A DNA stretch of 64,000 nt from SHXO01 sp964523885. GTDB taxonomy: Bacteria > Pseudomonadota > Gammaproteobacteria > Burkholderiales > SHXO01. This document shows, in pieces, positions 8,520 through 16,338 of the stretch; position 1 is the first letter of the stretch; each line of letters starts with the position of its first letter. Location: positions 137,878-201,877 of the forward strand of contig CAZFYX010000085.1 of assembly GCA_964523885.1 (NCBI GenBank), written 5' to 3'. The translations under genes and the position numbers were made by a program. The notes beneath the pieces are model-generated. The model worked only from the letters and a program-made list of their open reading frames with translations, was not told the DNA's origin and ran no database searches.

Positions 8520-8903
8520 ATGACCAGGATTGCAAAACAATTGAACAATTGGCTGGCGGCGGTAGTGTGCGCGGTCGCCCTGCTGACTGTCGCCGGTGCC
8601 CACGCGCGGCAGGCGTCGCCTGCAGGGCTGCCTGCCATCGAGGCGCAGGCGCTGCCGCCGGAGGCGCGTGCGGCGCTGGAGCGCATCGAGCGCGGCGGGC
8701 CCCACCCCTACCGCAAGGACGGGTCGGTCTTCGCCAACCGGGAGCGCCGCCTGCCGGACCGGCCGCGCGGCTACTACCGCGAGTACACGGTGCCGACGCC
8801 GGGCGAGCGCGACCGCGGGGCGCGCCGCATCGTCGCGGGCAGTGCCGGCGAGCGGTATTACACTGCCGACCACTACCGCACTTTCAGACGGATCGTTCCA
8901 TGA
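8520..8903 (+). CDS. Secreted guanyl-specific ribonuclease, barnase/T1 family
   Basis: A 127-residue protein with an N-terminal signal peptide (hydrophobic 12-27, cleavage probably after AHA at about 29) and a microbial ribonuclease domain. The catalytic residues of barnase can be placed: the general base Glu88 in YREYTV, basic residues at 102-103, and the general acid His118 in YYTADHYRTF. It cleaves RNA after G residues. The gene for its inhibitor follows with a 4-bp ATGA overlap, as in barnase/barstar pairs, so the cell is protected before export. It could act in RNA scavenging or competition. No secretion-system marker or delivery domain is fused to it. Confidence 0.9.
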   Translation: MTRIAKQLNNWLAAVVCAVALLTVAGAHARQASPAGLPAIEAQALPPEARAALERIERGGPHPYRKDGSVFANRERRLPDRPRGYYREYTVPTPGERDRGARRIVAGSAGERYYTADHYRTFRRIVP

Positions 8904-9349
8904 GCAGTACTCCTGTTGCGCGCCTGCTGGGCGGCGGGCCCTCCGGCGTGTTCGTGCTCGACCCCGACGTCGCCTCTGCCCGCATAGCAGCTCTCGCGCG
9001 CCTCAAGGGCCTGCATGTCCTCGAGGCCGATTGCCGCGGCGCCCGCAACAAGCGCCGGCTGATGGAGTCGCTTGCGGCGGCGCTGGCGCTGCCGGCGTAC
9101 TTCGGCGGCAACTGGGACGCGCTCGCCGACTGCCTCACCGATCTCGAGTGGTTGCCCGCGGAAGGTTACGTGCTGATGCTGCGCGGCCTGGAGGGGCTGG
9201 CACGCCAGTCACCGCGCGACTACGCGATGCTGGTCGACGTGCTGAGCGACGCCTCGGGGTACTGGCGCGACGCTGGGGTGCCGTTCTACGTGCTGCTTGC
9301 CGGCGATGCGACCGGGCTGGGGTCCGACCTGCCGTGCATCTCGGCATGA
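8900..9349 (+). CDS. Barstar-family ribonuclease inhibitor
   Basis: A 149-residue cytoplasmic protein whose C-terminal part (about 50-140) matches barstar, including the inhibitory segment YFGGNWDALADCLTD, where the acidic residues plug the RNase active site. It is longer than the roughly 90-residue Bacillus barstar, having an N-terminal extension of about 45 residues that contains GVFVLDPD. The start overlaps the RNase stop as ATGA, giving coupled synthesis with its target. Its last 64 bases are antisense to the 3' end of rppH, which converges on it. Confidence 0.9.
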   Translation: MSSTPVARLLGGGPSGVFVLDPDVASARIAALARLKGLHVLEADCRGARNKRRLMESLAAALALPAYFGGNWDALADCLTDLEWLPAEGYVLMLRGLEGLARQSPRDYAMLVDVLSDASGYWRDAGVPFYVLLAGDATGLGSDLPCISA

Positions 9350-9882
9350 CAGCCGGGCAGCCCCGGCTGCGACGCATGCGGGCCGGCGCACGCCGGCCGT
9401 GACGCATTCACCGCGGGCACGAAGCGCGCGAGTTCGCTCAACGCCTGGTGATAGACCTCGCGCTTGAACTCGATGACGCTCTCGAGCGGAATCCAGTACT
9501 GGTTCCAGCGCCAGGCGTCGAACTCGGGTTTGTCGGAGCGGCGCAGGCATACGTCGCAATCGCGGCCGACCATGCGCAGCAGATACCAGATCTGCTTCTG
9601 CCCGCGATAGTTCACCCGGCAGTCGCGCCGCACCCAGGTGCTGGGCACGTCGTAGCGCAGCCAGTGGCGGGTGCGACCGAGGATGCGCACGTGCCGTCCC
9701 TCCAGGCCCACCTCCTCGGTCAGTTCCCGGTACATCGCCTGTTCGGGGCTCTCGCCGGCCTTGATGCCGCCCTGCGGGAACTGCCACGCGTGCTCCTTGA
9801 CGCGCTTGCCCCAGAACACCTCGTTGCGGATGTTCACCAGGATGATGCCGACGTTCGGGCGATACCCGTCACGATCAATCAC
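9286..9882 (-). CDS. rppH: RNA pyrophosphohydrolase RppH (Nudix)
   Basis: Removes pyrophosphate from the 5' end of mRNA and so starts RNase E-dependent decay. The N-terminus MIDRDGYRPNVGIILVN and the WQFPQGGI segment are diagnostic of RppH. The Nudix box spans 38-60 with every consensus residue present (G38, E44, R52, E53, E56, E57, G59). The 198-residue protein has a tail of about 40 residues rich in Ala, Pro, His and Ser beyond the conserved domain. Part of that tail is encoded opposite the 3' end of the barstar gene. It is followed on the + strand side by the divergent proS, as is common in betaproteobacteria. Confidence 0.94.
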   Translation of the reverse strand: MIDRDGYRPNVGIILVNIRNEVFWGKRVKEHAWQFPQGGIKAGESPEQAMYRELTEEVGLEGRHVRILGRTRHWLRYDVPSTWVRRDCRVNYRGQKQIWYLLRMVGRDCDVCLRRSDKPEFDAWRWNQYWIPLESVIEFKREVYHQALSELARFVPAVNASRPACAGPHASQPGLPGCHAEMHGRSDPSPVASPASST

Positions 9883-9976
9883 GGCCAGTCACCCTTCGAA
9901 GACACTTTGCCCGGATTCTTCCATAAACGGCCGCTGCTACGCAATTGCGATACCAGCGCGCGGCGGACCGCCGCAT

Positions 9977-10762
9977 TCAGACCAGCAGTCGCCGGCTGGT
10001 GTGCGGGTTGAGCTGTCGCATGCTGCCGACGAGATCCGGAAATTCAATCGCATAGCGCGACTGGAGGCGGCGGGCCTGGTCCCTGAGCTCGTCCCAGCGC
10101 GTGGCCACCGGCTTGCTCCGGAAGGCCAGCACCGCGATGTTGCCGCGCTGCGCCGCCGGCAGGCAGCAGACCTGGCCGTCGAAGGCTGCCTCGATGCGCT
10201 GCAGGTACTCGTCGAAACGGCGGTCGTTGCCCCACAGATTCACCACCAGGATGCCGTCGGGGTGCAGCGCACGCGCCGCGTTGGCATAGAACTCGCGGGT
10301 GGCGAGCTCGGTGGCCTGTGAGACGCCGTCATAGCCGTCGACCAGGATGACCTCGCAGCAGTCCGGATGCTGCGCGACCCACGCCGCGCCGTCGCCCTGC
10401 AGCACGCGCAGCCGCGCGTCGTCGGGCGGGAGATGGAAGTGCGAGCGTGCGCAGGCGATCACTTTGGGGTTGAGCTCGATCACCACCTGCTGCGTCTCGG
10501 GCAGGTGACGATGGATCCACTTGGTCAGCGACCCGCCGCCCAGGCCGACGTTCACCAACCGGCGCGGCGGGGGCGCGAACAGCAGGAAGGCCAGCATGCT
10601 GCGCGTGTAAGAGAGCACCAGCTCGGTCGGATCCGCCAGGCGCATCCCGCTCTGCACGGTATCGCTGCCCAGGTGCAGGTAGCGGACGCCGTCCTGCTCG
10701 CTGATCTGCACCTCGTCGCCCGCACCGGCCGGCCGGCGCCGCAGGCGCCCCAGCAGTCCCAT
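9977..10762 (-). CDS. Spermidine-synthase-like (PAPT fold) methyltransferase-type protein
   Basis: A 261-residue Rossmann-fold protein of the polyamine aminopropyltransferase family. The cofactor loop VGLGGGSLTKW is at 72-82, the acidic ribose-binding strand VVIELNP at 93-99, LQGDGAAWV at 121-129 and VDGYDG at 141-146. Genuine spermidine synthases have GGGDG and DSSDP at the first and last of these, so two functional Asp-rich motifs are changed. It may use AdoMet or dcAdoMet for another reaction, and spermidine synthesis should not be assumed. It is divergent from proS, with 71 bp between the start codons. Confidence 0.7.
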   Translation of the reverse strand: MGLLGRLRRRPAGAGDEVQISEQDGVRYLHLGSDTVQSGMRLADPTELVLSYTRSMLAFLLFAPPPRRLVNVGLGGGSLTKWIHRHLPETQQVVIELNPKVIACARSHFHLPPDDARLRVLQGDGAAWVAQHPDCCEVILVDGYDGVSQATELATREFYANAARALHPDGILVVNLWGNDRRFDEYLQRIEAAFDGQVCCLPAAQRGNIAVLAFRSKPVATRWDELRDQARRLQSRYAIEFPDLVGSMRQLNPHTSRRLLV

Positions 10763-10800
10763 TTCCAGTCCCTGTATCTCGTTGTGTTTGCGTGCGATTG

Positions 10801-10806
10801 TAGAAT
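10801..10806 (+). promoter_or_regulatory. Possible -10 box for proS
   Basis: TAGAAT matches the sigma-70 -10 consensus at five of six positions and sits 28 bp before the proS ATG. No good -35 is present at 16-18 bp spacing, although TTGTGT occurs 13 bp upstream. The promoter would have to be weak or depend on another feature. Confidence 0.3.
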
Positions 10807-10833
10807 AGCGGTTTTGCCTCGGACGACCCCGAC

Positions 10834-12546
10834 ATGCGCAGCAGAGCGTTCTTCCTGTCCACCCTCAAGGAGGCCCCGGCCGAGGCCGAGCTGGTCAGCC
10901 ACAAGCTCATGGTCCGCGCCGGCCTGATCAAGAAGCTCGGCAGCGGGCTGTACAGCTGGATGCCGCTGGGCCTGCGCGTCCTGCGCCGCGTCGAGGCGAT
11001 CGTGCGCGAGGAGATGAACCACGCCGGCGCCCTGGAGCTGTTCCTGCCCGCCGTGCAGCCGGCCGAGCTGTGGCAGGAATCGGGACGCTGGGAGCGCTTC
11101 GGGCCGCAGATGCTCAAGATCCGGGACCGGCATGAGCGCGATTTCTGCTTCGGTCCGACGCACGAGGAGGTCATCACCGACATCGCCCGGCGCGAGATCC
11201 GCTCCTACCGCCAGCTGCCCGTGCACTTCTACCAGATCCAGACCAAGTTCCGCGACGAGATCCGCCCGCGCTTCGGGGTGATGCGCGCCCGCGAGTTCAT
11301 CATGAAGGACGGCTACTCCTTCCACGTCGACTTCGCCGACCTGGAGCGGGAGTACCGCAACATGTACGACACCTACACCCGCATCTTCGAGCGGCTCGGG
11401 CTGAAGTTCCGCGCCGTCGCGGCCGACACCGGCGCGATCGGCGGCACCGGCTCGCACGAGTTCCACGTGCTGGCCGACTCGGGCGAGGACGCGATCGCGT
11501 ACGGCCTCGAATCCGATTACGCGGCCAACATCGAGCTCGCCGAGGCGCTGGCGCCGGCAACGCCGCGCGCTGCACCGGCCGCGCAACTGGCCACCGTCGC
11601 CACACCCGGGCAGCACAGCATCGAGGAGGTGAGCGCCTTCCTCAAGGTCCCGCCGCAGAAGATCGTGAAGACGCTGATGATCGTGACCGGCGACCAGAAG
11701 GAGGTACTGCTCCTGCTGCGGGGCGACCACATGCTCAACGAGGTGAAGGCCGGCAAGAAGTTCCTGCTCAACGAGGGCTGGCGCTTCGCGACCGAGGGCG
11801 AGGTGCGCGCGCGCATGGGCGCGAGTCCCGGCTCGATCGGTCCGCGCGGCGGGCACGGCCTGACCGTCATCGCCGACCGCGCGGTGGCCGCGATGAGCGA
11901 CTTCGTGTGCGGCGCCAACCAGGACGATCATCACCTGACCGGAGTCAACTTCGGCCGCGACCTGCCCGAACCGCAGGAGTACGCCGACCTGCGCAACGTA
12001 GTCGAGGGCGATCCCAGCCCGGACGGCAAGGGGACGCTGGGGATCTGCCGCGGCATCGAGGTGGGCCACATCTTCCAGCTTCGCACCAAGTACTCCGAGG
12101 CGCTCAGCGCCACCTTCCTCGACGAGGCCGGCCAGGCGCGCCCGATGGAGATGGGCTGCTACGGCATCGGCGTGTCGCGCATCGTCGCCGCCGCGATCGA
12201 GCAGAACCACGACGAGCGCGGCATCGTGTGGCCGCAGCCGATCGCTCCGTTCCAAATCGCCATCGCCCCGATCGGCTACGGCAAGAGCGCCGAGGTGAAG
12301 GCCGTGGCCGACCGCCTGTACGCGGACCTGCAGGCCGCGGGCATCGAGGTGCTGCTGGACGACCGCGACGAGCGCCCCGGCGTGATGTTCGCCGACCTCG
12401 AGCTGATCGGCATCCCGCACCGGATCACCATCGGCGATCGCGGGCTGAAGCAGGGCCAGCTCGAATACGTCGCGCGGCGTGACGGCAAGCCGCAGATGAT
12501 CGACGCGGCCACCGCGCTCGAGTTCGCGAAACAGGCCGTGCGTTGA
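10834..12546 (+). CDS. proS: Prolyl-tRNA synthetase, bacterial type with editing domain
   Basis: Charges tRNA(Pro) with proline. The 570-residue protein has the class II layout: motif 1 region around LIKKLGSGLYSWMPLG, motif 2 around FCFGPTHEEVITD and RDEIRPRFGVMRAREF, then an inserted YbaK-like editing domain (about 235-380; LKVPPQKIVKTLMIV, GDHMLNEVK). Motif 3 (MEMGCYGIGVSR) and the C-terminal anticodon-binding domain (LDDRDERPGVMFADLELIG) follow. The length matches Escherichia coli ProS. The lytic transglycosylase gene begins on its stop codon, so the two are probably translationally coupled. Confidence 0.97.
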   Translation: MRSRAFFLSTLKEAPAEAELVSHKLMVRAGLIKKLGSGLYSWMPLGLRVLRRVEAIVREEMNHAGALELFLPAVQPAELWQESGRWERFGPQMLKIRDRHERDFCFGPTHEEVITDIARREIRSYRQLPVHFYQIQTKFRDEIRPRFGVMRAREFIMKDGYSFHVDFADLEREYRNMYDTYTRIFERLGLKFRAVAADTGAIGGTGSHEFHVLADSGEDAIAYGLESDYAANIELAEALAPATPRAAPAAQLATVATPGQHSIEEVSAFLKVPPQKIVKTLMIVTGDQKEVLLLLRGDHMLNEVKAGKKFLLNEGWRFATEGEVRARMGASPGSIGPRGGHGLTVIADRAVAAMSDFVCGANQDDHHLTGVNFGRDLPEPQEYADLRNVVEGDPSPDGKGTLGICRGIEVGHIFQLRTKYSEALSATFLDEAGQARPMEMGCYGIGVSRIVAAAIEQNHDERGIVWPQPIAPFQIAIAPIGYGKSAEVKAVADRLYADLQAAGIEVLLDDRDERPGVMFADLELIGIPHRITIGDRGLKQGQLEYVARRDGKPQMIDAATALEFAKQAVR

Positions 12547-13193
12547 ACCGGGCCGCCGCCACGCTCGCCGCGCTCGTGCTGTGCATCCCGGCGGCCCGCG
12601 CCGGGAACCAGCAATACGAGCCGCTGGCCGCGAGCGTGCGCGCGGCGATGTACTCGGCGGTGGCCGACAAGGCCAGCCCCCGGCTGGTCTTCGCCACCGC
12701 GGACGAGGGCTACCAGTGGCTCGACGAGATGTCCATCCGTCTCGCCCCGCGCGTGCCCGACCAGCGCACCCGGGTGGACCTGCTGACCACCGTGCAGTAC
12801 GAAGCCAGGCGTGCGGGCCTGGACCCGCAGCTGGTGCTGGGCGTGATCGAGGTCGAGAGCCGCTTCCGCAAGTACGCGGTGTCGCGGGCCGGGGCCCGGG
12901 GCTACATGCAGGTCATGCCGTTCTGGACCGGGCTGATCGGGACCGCGGAGCACAACCTGTTCAGCCTGCGCACCAACCTGCGCTACGGCTGCGTCATCCT
13001 GCGCCACTACATCGACATCGAGCGCGGCGACGTCCAGCGCGCGCTCGCGCGCTACAACGGCAGCCTCGCCAACCCCAAAAGCGACTACGCGGCGAAGGTG
13101 ATTCGCGCCTGGCAGACGCGCTGGGCCTATCCGGCGCCAGTGGTACGGCAGGTGTCGGCCCCGCCCATGCGGTACGTGGGCGAGCCCAGGTGA
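12543..13193 (+). CDS. Lytic transglycosylase, SLT domain, periplasmic
   Basis: A 216-residue exported murein lytic transglycosylase that cleaves the MurNAc-GlcNAc bond to give 1,6-anhydro ends. An N-terminal signal peptide (about 1-20) is followed by a helical region and an SLT domain from about 75 on. The catalytic Glu105 lies in VIEVESRF, followed by the family blocks SRAGARGYMQVMPFW and ALARYNGS. It starts with TTG at 12543, overlapping the proS stop as TTGA. An SLT gene in this position after proS is frequent in betaproteobacteria. Confidence 0.9.
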   Translation: MNRAAATLAALVLCIPAARAGNQQYEPLAASVRAAMYSAVADKASPRLVFATADEGYQWLDEMSIRLAPRVPDQRTRVDLLTTVQYEARRAGLDPQLVLGVIEVESRFRKYAVSRAGARGYMQVMPFWTGLIGTAEHNLFSLRTNLRYGCVILRHYIDIERGDVQRALARYNGSLANPKSDYAAKVIRAWQTRWAYPAPVVRQVSAPPMRYVGEPR

Positions 13194-13200
13194 TCCGGCC

Positions 13201-14421
13201 ATGAACGCCAGCCAGGACCTCGACCCCGCGCTCGCCGGCATCACCGTCCTCGATTTCACGCGCGTGCTGGCCGGGCCCTACTGCACGCGGCTGCTCGCCG
13301 ACCTCGGCGCGCAGGTGATCAAGATCGAGCGGCCCGGCGAGGGCGACGAGATCCGCTACACCGTGCAGCAGCTCGAGCCCGGCCGCAGCGACCAGAGCAG
13401 CTACTACGTGCGCCTGAACGTGGGCAAGCGCGGCATCGCCATCGACCTCGCCCACCCGCTGGCCCGCGACGTGGTGCTCGACCTGGTGCGCCGGTCCGAT
13501 GTGGTGGTGGAGAACTTCTCGCCGGGCGTGATGAAGCGCTACGGCTTCGACGAGCCCGCGCTGCGCGCGGTGAAGCCCGACCTCGTGTACTGCGCGGTGT
13601 CGGGCTTCGGGCAGACCGGGCCGCTGAGCTCGATGCAGGCCTATGCGCACCTGATCAATGCCATCTCCGGGATGATGGACCTCGACCGCGGTGGCGACGC
13701 GCAGCCGCGCGTGTCCTACCTGCAGGCCGCGGACGTGCTCGCGGGCGCACATGCCTTCGGCGCCATCTGCGCCGCGCTGGTGCGGCGCGCGCGCAGCGGC
13801 CGCGGCGCATTCATCGACGTCTCGATGCTCGAATGCCTGGTCGCCGCCGACGACATCACCTACGGTGCGATCCTCAACGGCGGCAGCGTGCTGCGCGCAC
13901 CGCGGATCGGCATGGTCGTGCACGAGATCGACCGGCGCTACCTCGCGCTGCAGACCGCCGGCGCACCGCACCTGTGGTCGCGGCTGGTGGCGCTGATGGG
14001 CCGGCCGGAGCTGGCGAGCGATCCGCGCTTCGCCACGCCCTATGCACGGCGCGAGAACTGGGCTGCGCTGCTGCAGATCCTGCGTGAGTGGCTCGACGGC
14101 TTCGACGACGTGGACCAGGCGCTCGCCGCGCTCACCGGGGCGCGCATCCCGTCGGTGCCGATGCTCTCGCCCGAGGAGGTCATCGAGCATCCGCACCTCA
14201 CGGCGAGGCAGGCCTTCCCGGCCGTCCAGCATCCGGCACGGGGGAGCGTGCGCGTGACGGCCACGCCGTTCCACCTCGATGGGGCAGCGGTGGTGCCGGC
14301 AGGCCCGGCACCGCATCGGGTCGGCGAGCACACGCGCGAAGTGCTCGCAGAGGTCCTGGACTATCCGGCGCAGCGCATCGACGCGCTGCTGCGCGAGAAG
14401 GCGATCGAGGTTCCCGGCTGA
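13201..14421 (+). CDS. CaiB/BaiF family (class III) CoA-transferase
   Basis: A 406-residue enzyme that moves CoA between carboxylic acids. It begins with the family block LAGITVLDFTRVLAGPYCTRLLADLGA and IKIERPGEGDE. It contains NVGKRGIAIDL, VVVENFSPG and the catalytic-Asp segment FIDVSML (probably Asp206, aligned with Asp169 of formyl-CoA transferase). The substrates cannot be told from sequence. It begins 7 bp after the lytic transglycosylase and probably shares its transcript, with no metabolic link evident. The following gene is convergent, only 4 bp away. Confidence 0.9.
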   Translation: MNASQDLDPALAGITVLDFTRVLAGPYCTRLLADLGAQVIKIERPGEGDEIRYTVQQLEPGRSDQSSYYVRLNVGKRGIAIDLAHPLARDVVLDLVRRSDVVVENFSPGVMKRYGFDEPALRAVKPDLVYCAVSGFGQTGPLSSMQAYAHLINAISGMMDLDRGGDAQPRVSYLQAADVLAGAHAFGAICAALVRRARSGRGAFIDVSMLECLVAADDITYGAILNGGSVLRAPRIGMVVHEIDRRYLALQTAGAPHLWSRLVALMGRPELASDPRFATPYARRENWAALLQILREWLDGFDDVDQALAALTGARIPSVPMLSPEEVIEHPHLTARQAFPAVQHPARGSVRVTATPFHLDGAAVVPAGPAPHRVGEHTREVLAEVLDYPAQRIDALLREKAIEVPG

Positions 14422-14425
14422 GCGG

Positions 14426-14830
14426 TCAGCCCTTGCGGGGCACCGGCACGCGCGAGGGCCGGCCCTGCGCGTCGGTGAACGGGAACAGGCCCACCTTGAA
14501 CGACTGCGCCATGTGCCGCGCGACGCCGATCGCACGCTCGGCATGGGCCGGGCTCAGCGCATCGCGCGCGGCACTCTCGAACGTCGCCAGCCAGTGCTCG
14601 AACGCCTCGGGCTCGAAGCGCAGGCGCATGTGCGGGCCATAGGCGTTGCCCTTGTAGCGCTGGGTGCCCAGGATCACGCCGGACCAGAAGTCCGCCACCA
14701 GGGGAATGTGCGTATCCCAGTCGTGGATCGCGTCGCGGAAGATGGGCCCGAGCACGGGGTCGGCCAGCCCGCGCTCGTAGAACAGGCGCACCATCCATTC
14801 GATCGCGGCTTCCGGGTCTGTCTCGCTCAT
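14426..14830 (-). CDS. Group III truncated haemoglobin
   Basis: A 134-residue 2-on-2 globin. The group III pattern is clear: DWDTHIPLVADFWSGVILG, RYKGN, the proximal haem-ligand His at about 67 in YGPHMRL, and the Trp80 of the G helix in HWLATFE. The residues around IPLVADFW form the distal pocket. Members bind O2 or peroxides, and their physiological role is unsettled. The start is the ATG at 14830, preceded by AGGAGC; reading further upstream adds only low-complexity residues. It lies 46 bp downstream of yihY on the same strand, so co-transcription is likely. Confidence 0.92.
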   Translation of the reverse strand: MSETDPEAAIEWMVRLFYERGLADPVLGPIFRDAIHDWDTHIPLVADFWSGVILGTQRYKGNAYGPHMRLRFEPEAFEHWLATFESAARDALSPAHAERAIGVARHMAQSFKVGLFPFTDAQGRPSRVPVPRKG

Positions 14831-14876
14831 CTGCTCTGCTCCTGCCGGCACGCTGCAGCCTGCTGCAACCGCCGTG

Positions 14877-16139
14877 CTAGGCCTTGCGCAGGCGCCAGCG
14901 CCGAGCCGGCGCGGCCTCGGCTTCGCCCGCGTCATCATCGTCCCTGGACTGCTCGAACAGCGCCTTCAGGCTCATCTGCAGGTCTGCGTGGATGTCCATC
15001 GTGACCCTGGCCAGCGCCTTCTCGTAGCCGTGCTTGCCGCGGGCGAGCTCGGCCTCCGGGTTGAACACGAACTCGCGATACAGGTCCGCCAGCGGGACGT
15101 TCGCGAGGTCGCGCGCGAGCACCCAGCGCTCGCCGGCCGCCGGCGCGACCCAGCCGGCATCGGTCAGCTGCTGCAGCATCGCCTCGCAGGCTTCCCACGG
15201 CATCTTCAGCGCGGCGCGCAGCTCGCCGGTGGTCGGCACCAAGCCCTTGCCATGTGCGTCGTACAGCAGCCGCAGCAGGCGCACCGCGTCGAGCAGCGCG
15301 CTGCCCACGCCACGGCGCAGGCGCACGCCGCCGCTGCGCATGTAGGGCAGCGCGGCGGCCAGCTCGGCGCCGATCAGCACGATCATCCAGGACAGGTAGA
15401 GCCAGGCCAGGAAGATGGGAAAGCTGGCGAAGGCGCCGTACACCAGCTTGTAGGTCGGCACCTGGCGGATGTAGGCCCCGAACAGGCTCTTCACCACTTC
15501 GAACAGCAACCCCGCAGTGATGCCGGCGGCGAGGGCGTCCGCCGTCTCCACCCTGCGGCTGGGCACGGTGCGGTACACGAACGCGAACGCGAGGCAGGTG
15601 AGCGTCAACGACACCGTCTTCAGGAACACCGGCGGCGAGCCGCCCAGCAGCTCCATCGACTGGCTCACCAGCCAGGAGGTGAGCGATAGGCTCACCCCGA
15701 GCAGCAGCGGACCGATCGTCAGCACGCCCCAGTAGGTGAGCACGCGTCCGACCAGCGGCCGCGGGCGCGACACGCGCCAGATCCGGTTGAACGTGTGCTC
15801 GATGGTGAGCATCATCATCACCGCGGTGACGGTGAGGATCGCCAGGCCCAGCGCGGTCAGGCGGCCGGCGTTCTGGGCGAACTGTTCCATGTACACCGTG
15901 ATCACCTTGGAGGCCGCGCCCGGCACCAGGTTGGCGAGGATGAATCCGCGGATGTTCCCGTAGAAGCTCGAGAAGCCCGGGAAGGCGGAGAAGACGGTGA
16001 GCGCGACGGTGATCACCGGCACCACGGCCAGCAGGGTGGTGAACGTCAGGCTGGAGGCGACCTGCACCAGCCGGTCCTCGCGCAGCCGTACGCGCAGCCA
16101 GTGCAGGAAGTCGGTGATCGAGCGGAGGTGCTGGCGCAT
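14877..16139 (-). CDS. YihY/virulence factor BrkB family inner-membrane protein
   Basis: A 420-residue protein with six predicted membrane segments in the first 290 residues, containing the family hallmarks LTFTTLLAVVPVITV, TLTALGL-like segments and YGAFASFPIFLAWLYLSW. A cytoplasmic C-terminal domain of about 130 residues follows. This family was once called ribonuclease BN by error; its function is unknown. The C-terminal extension, rich in acidic residues at the end, is longer than in E. coli YihY and is usual in betaproteobacteria. It is divergent from the MFS gene across a 199-bp gap that holds a TATTAT-like box (16176-16181, minus strand) but no convincing -35. Confidence 0.9.
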   Translation of the reverse strand: MRQHLRSITDFLHWLRVRLREDRLVQVASSLTFTTLLAVVPVITVALTVFSAFPGFSSFYGNIRGFILANLVPGAASKVITVYMEQFAQNAGRLTALGLAILTVTAVMMMLTIEHTFNRIWRVSRPRPLVGRVLTYWGVLTIGPLLLGVSLSLTSWLVSQSMELLGGSPPVFLKTVSLTLTCLAFAFVYRTVPSRRVETADALAAGITAGLLFEVVKSLFGAYIRQVPTYKLVYGAFASFPIFLAWLYLSWMIVLIGAELAAALPYMRSGGVRLRRGVGSALLDAVRLLRLLYDAHGKGLVPTTGELRAALKMPWEACEAMLQQLTDAGWVAPAAGERWVLARDLANVPLADLYREFVFNPEAELARGKHGYEKALARVTMDIHADLQMSLKALFEQSRDDDDAGEAEAAPARRWRLRKA

Positions 16140-16338
16140 GCGGGCGGGCGGAGGAACGCTCCAGGGTCCGATCAGATAATAGCGCCGCGGCGCCGGGGAA
16201 CTTTAGCCGTCGCAACGGGAATCGCGCGCCAGCGCGGGCCGGTGCGGCAGCGATTGTGCCTCATCCGCCGATCCACTAGCATGGCGGCCGCGCGGGATCT
16301 CGCAGCACCGGCACCCGCACTCACCCGAGGAGCGTGCA

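Noticed and set aside
16176..16205. TAAAGTTCCC and TATTAT upstream of yihY resembling the FliA-type sites
   Set aside because: The -35-like half is present but no GCCGATAA-like sequence follows at the right distance, and the sigma-70 alternative has no -35.
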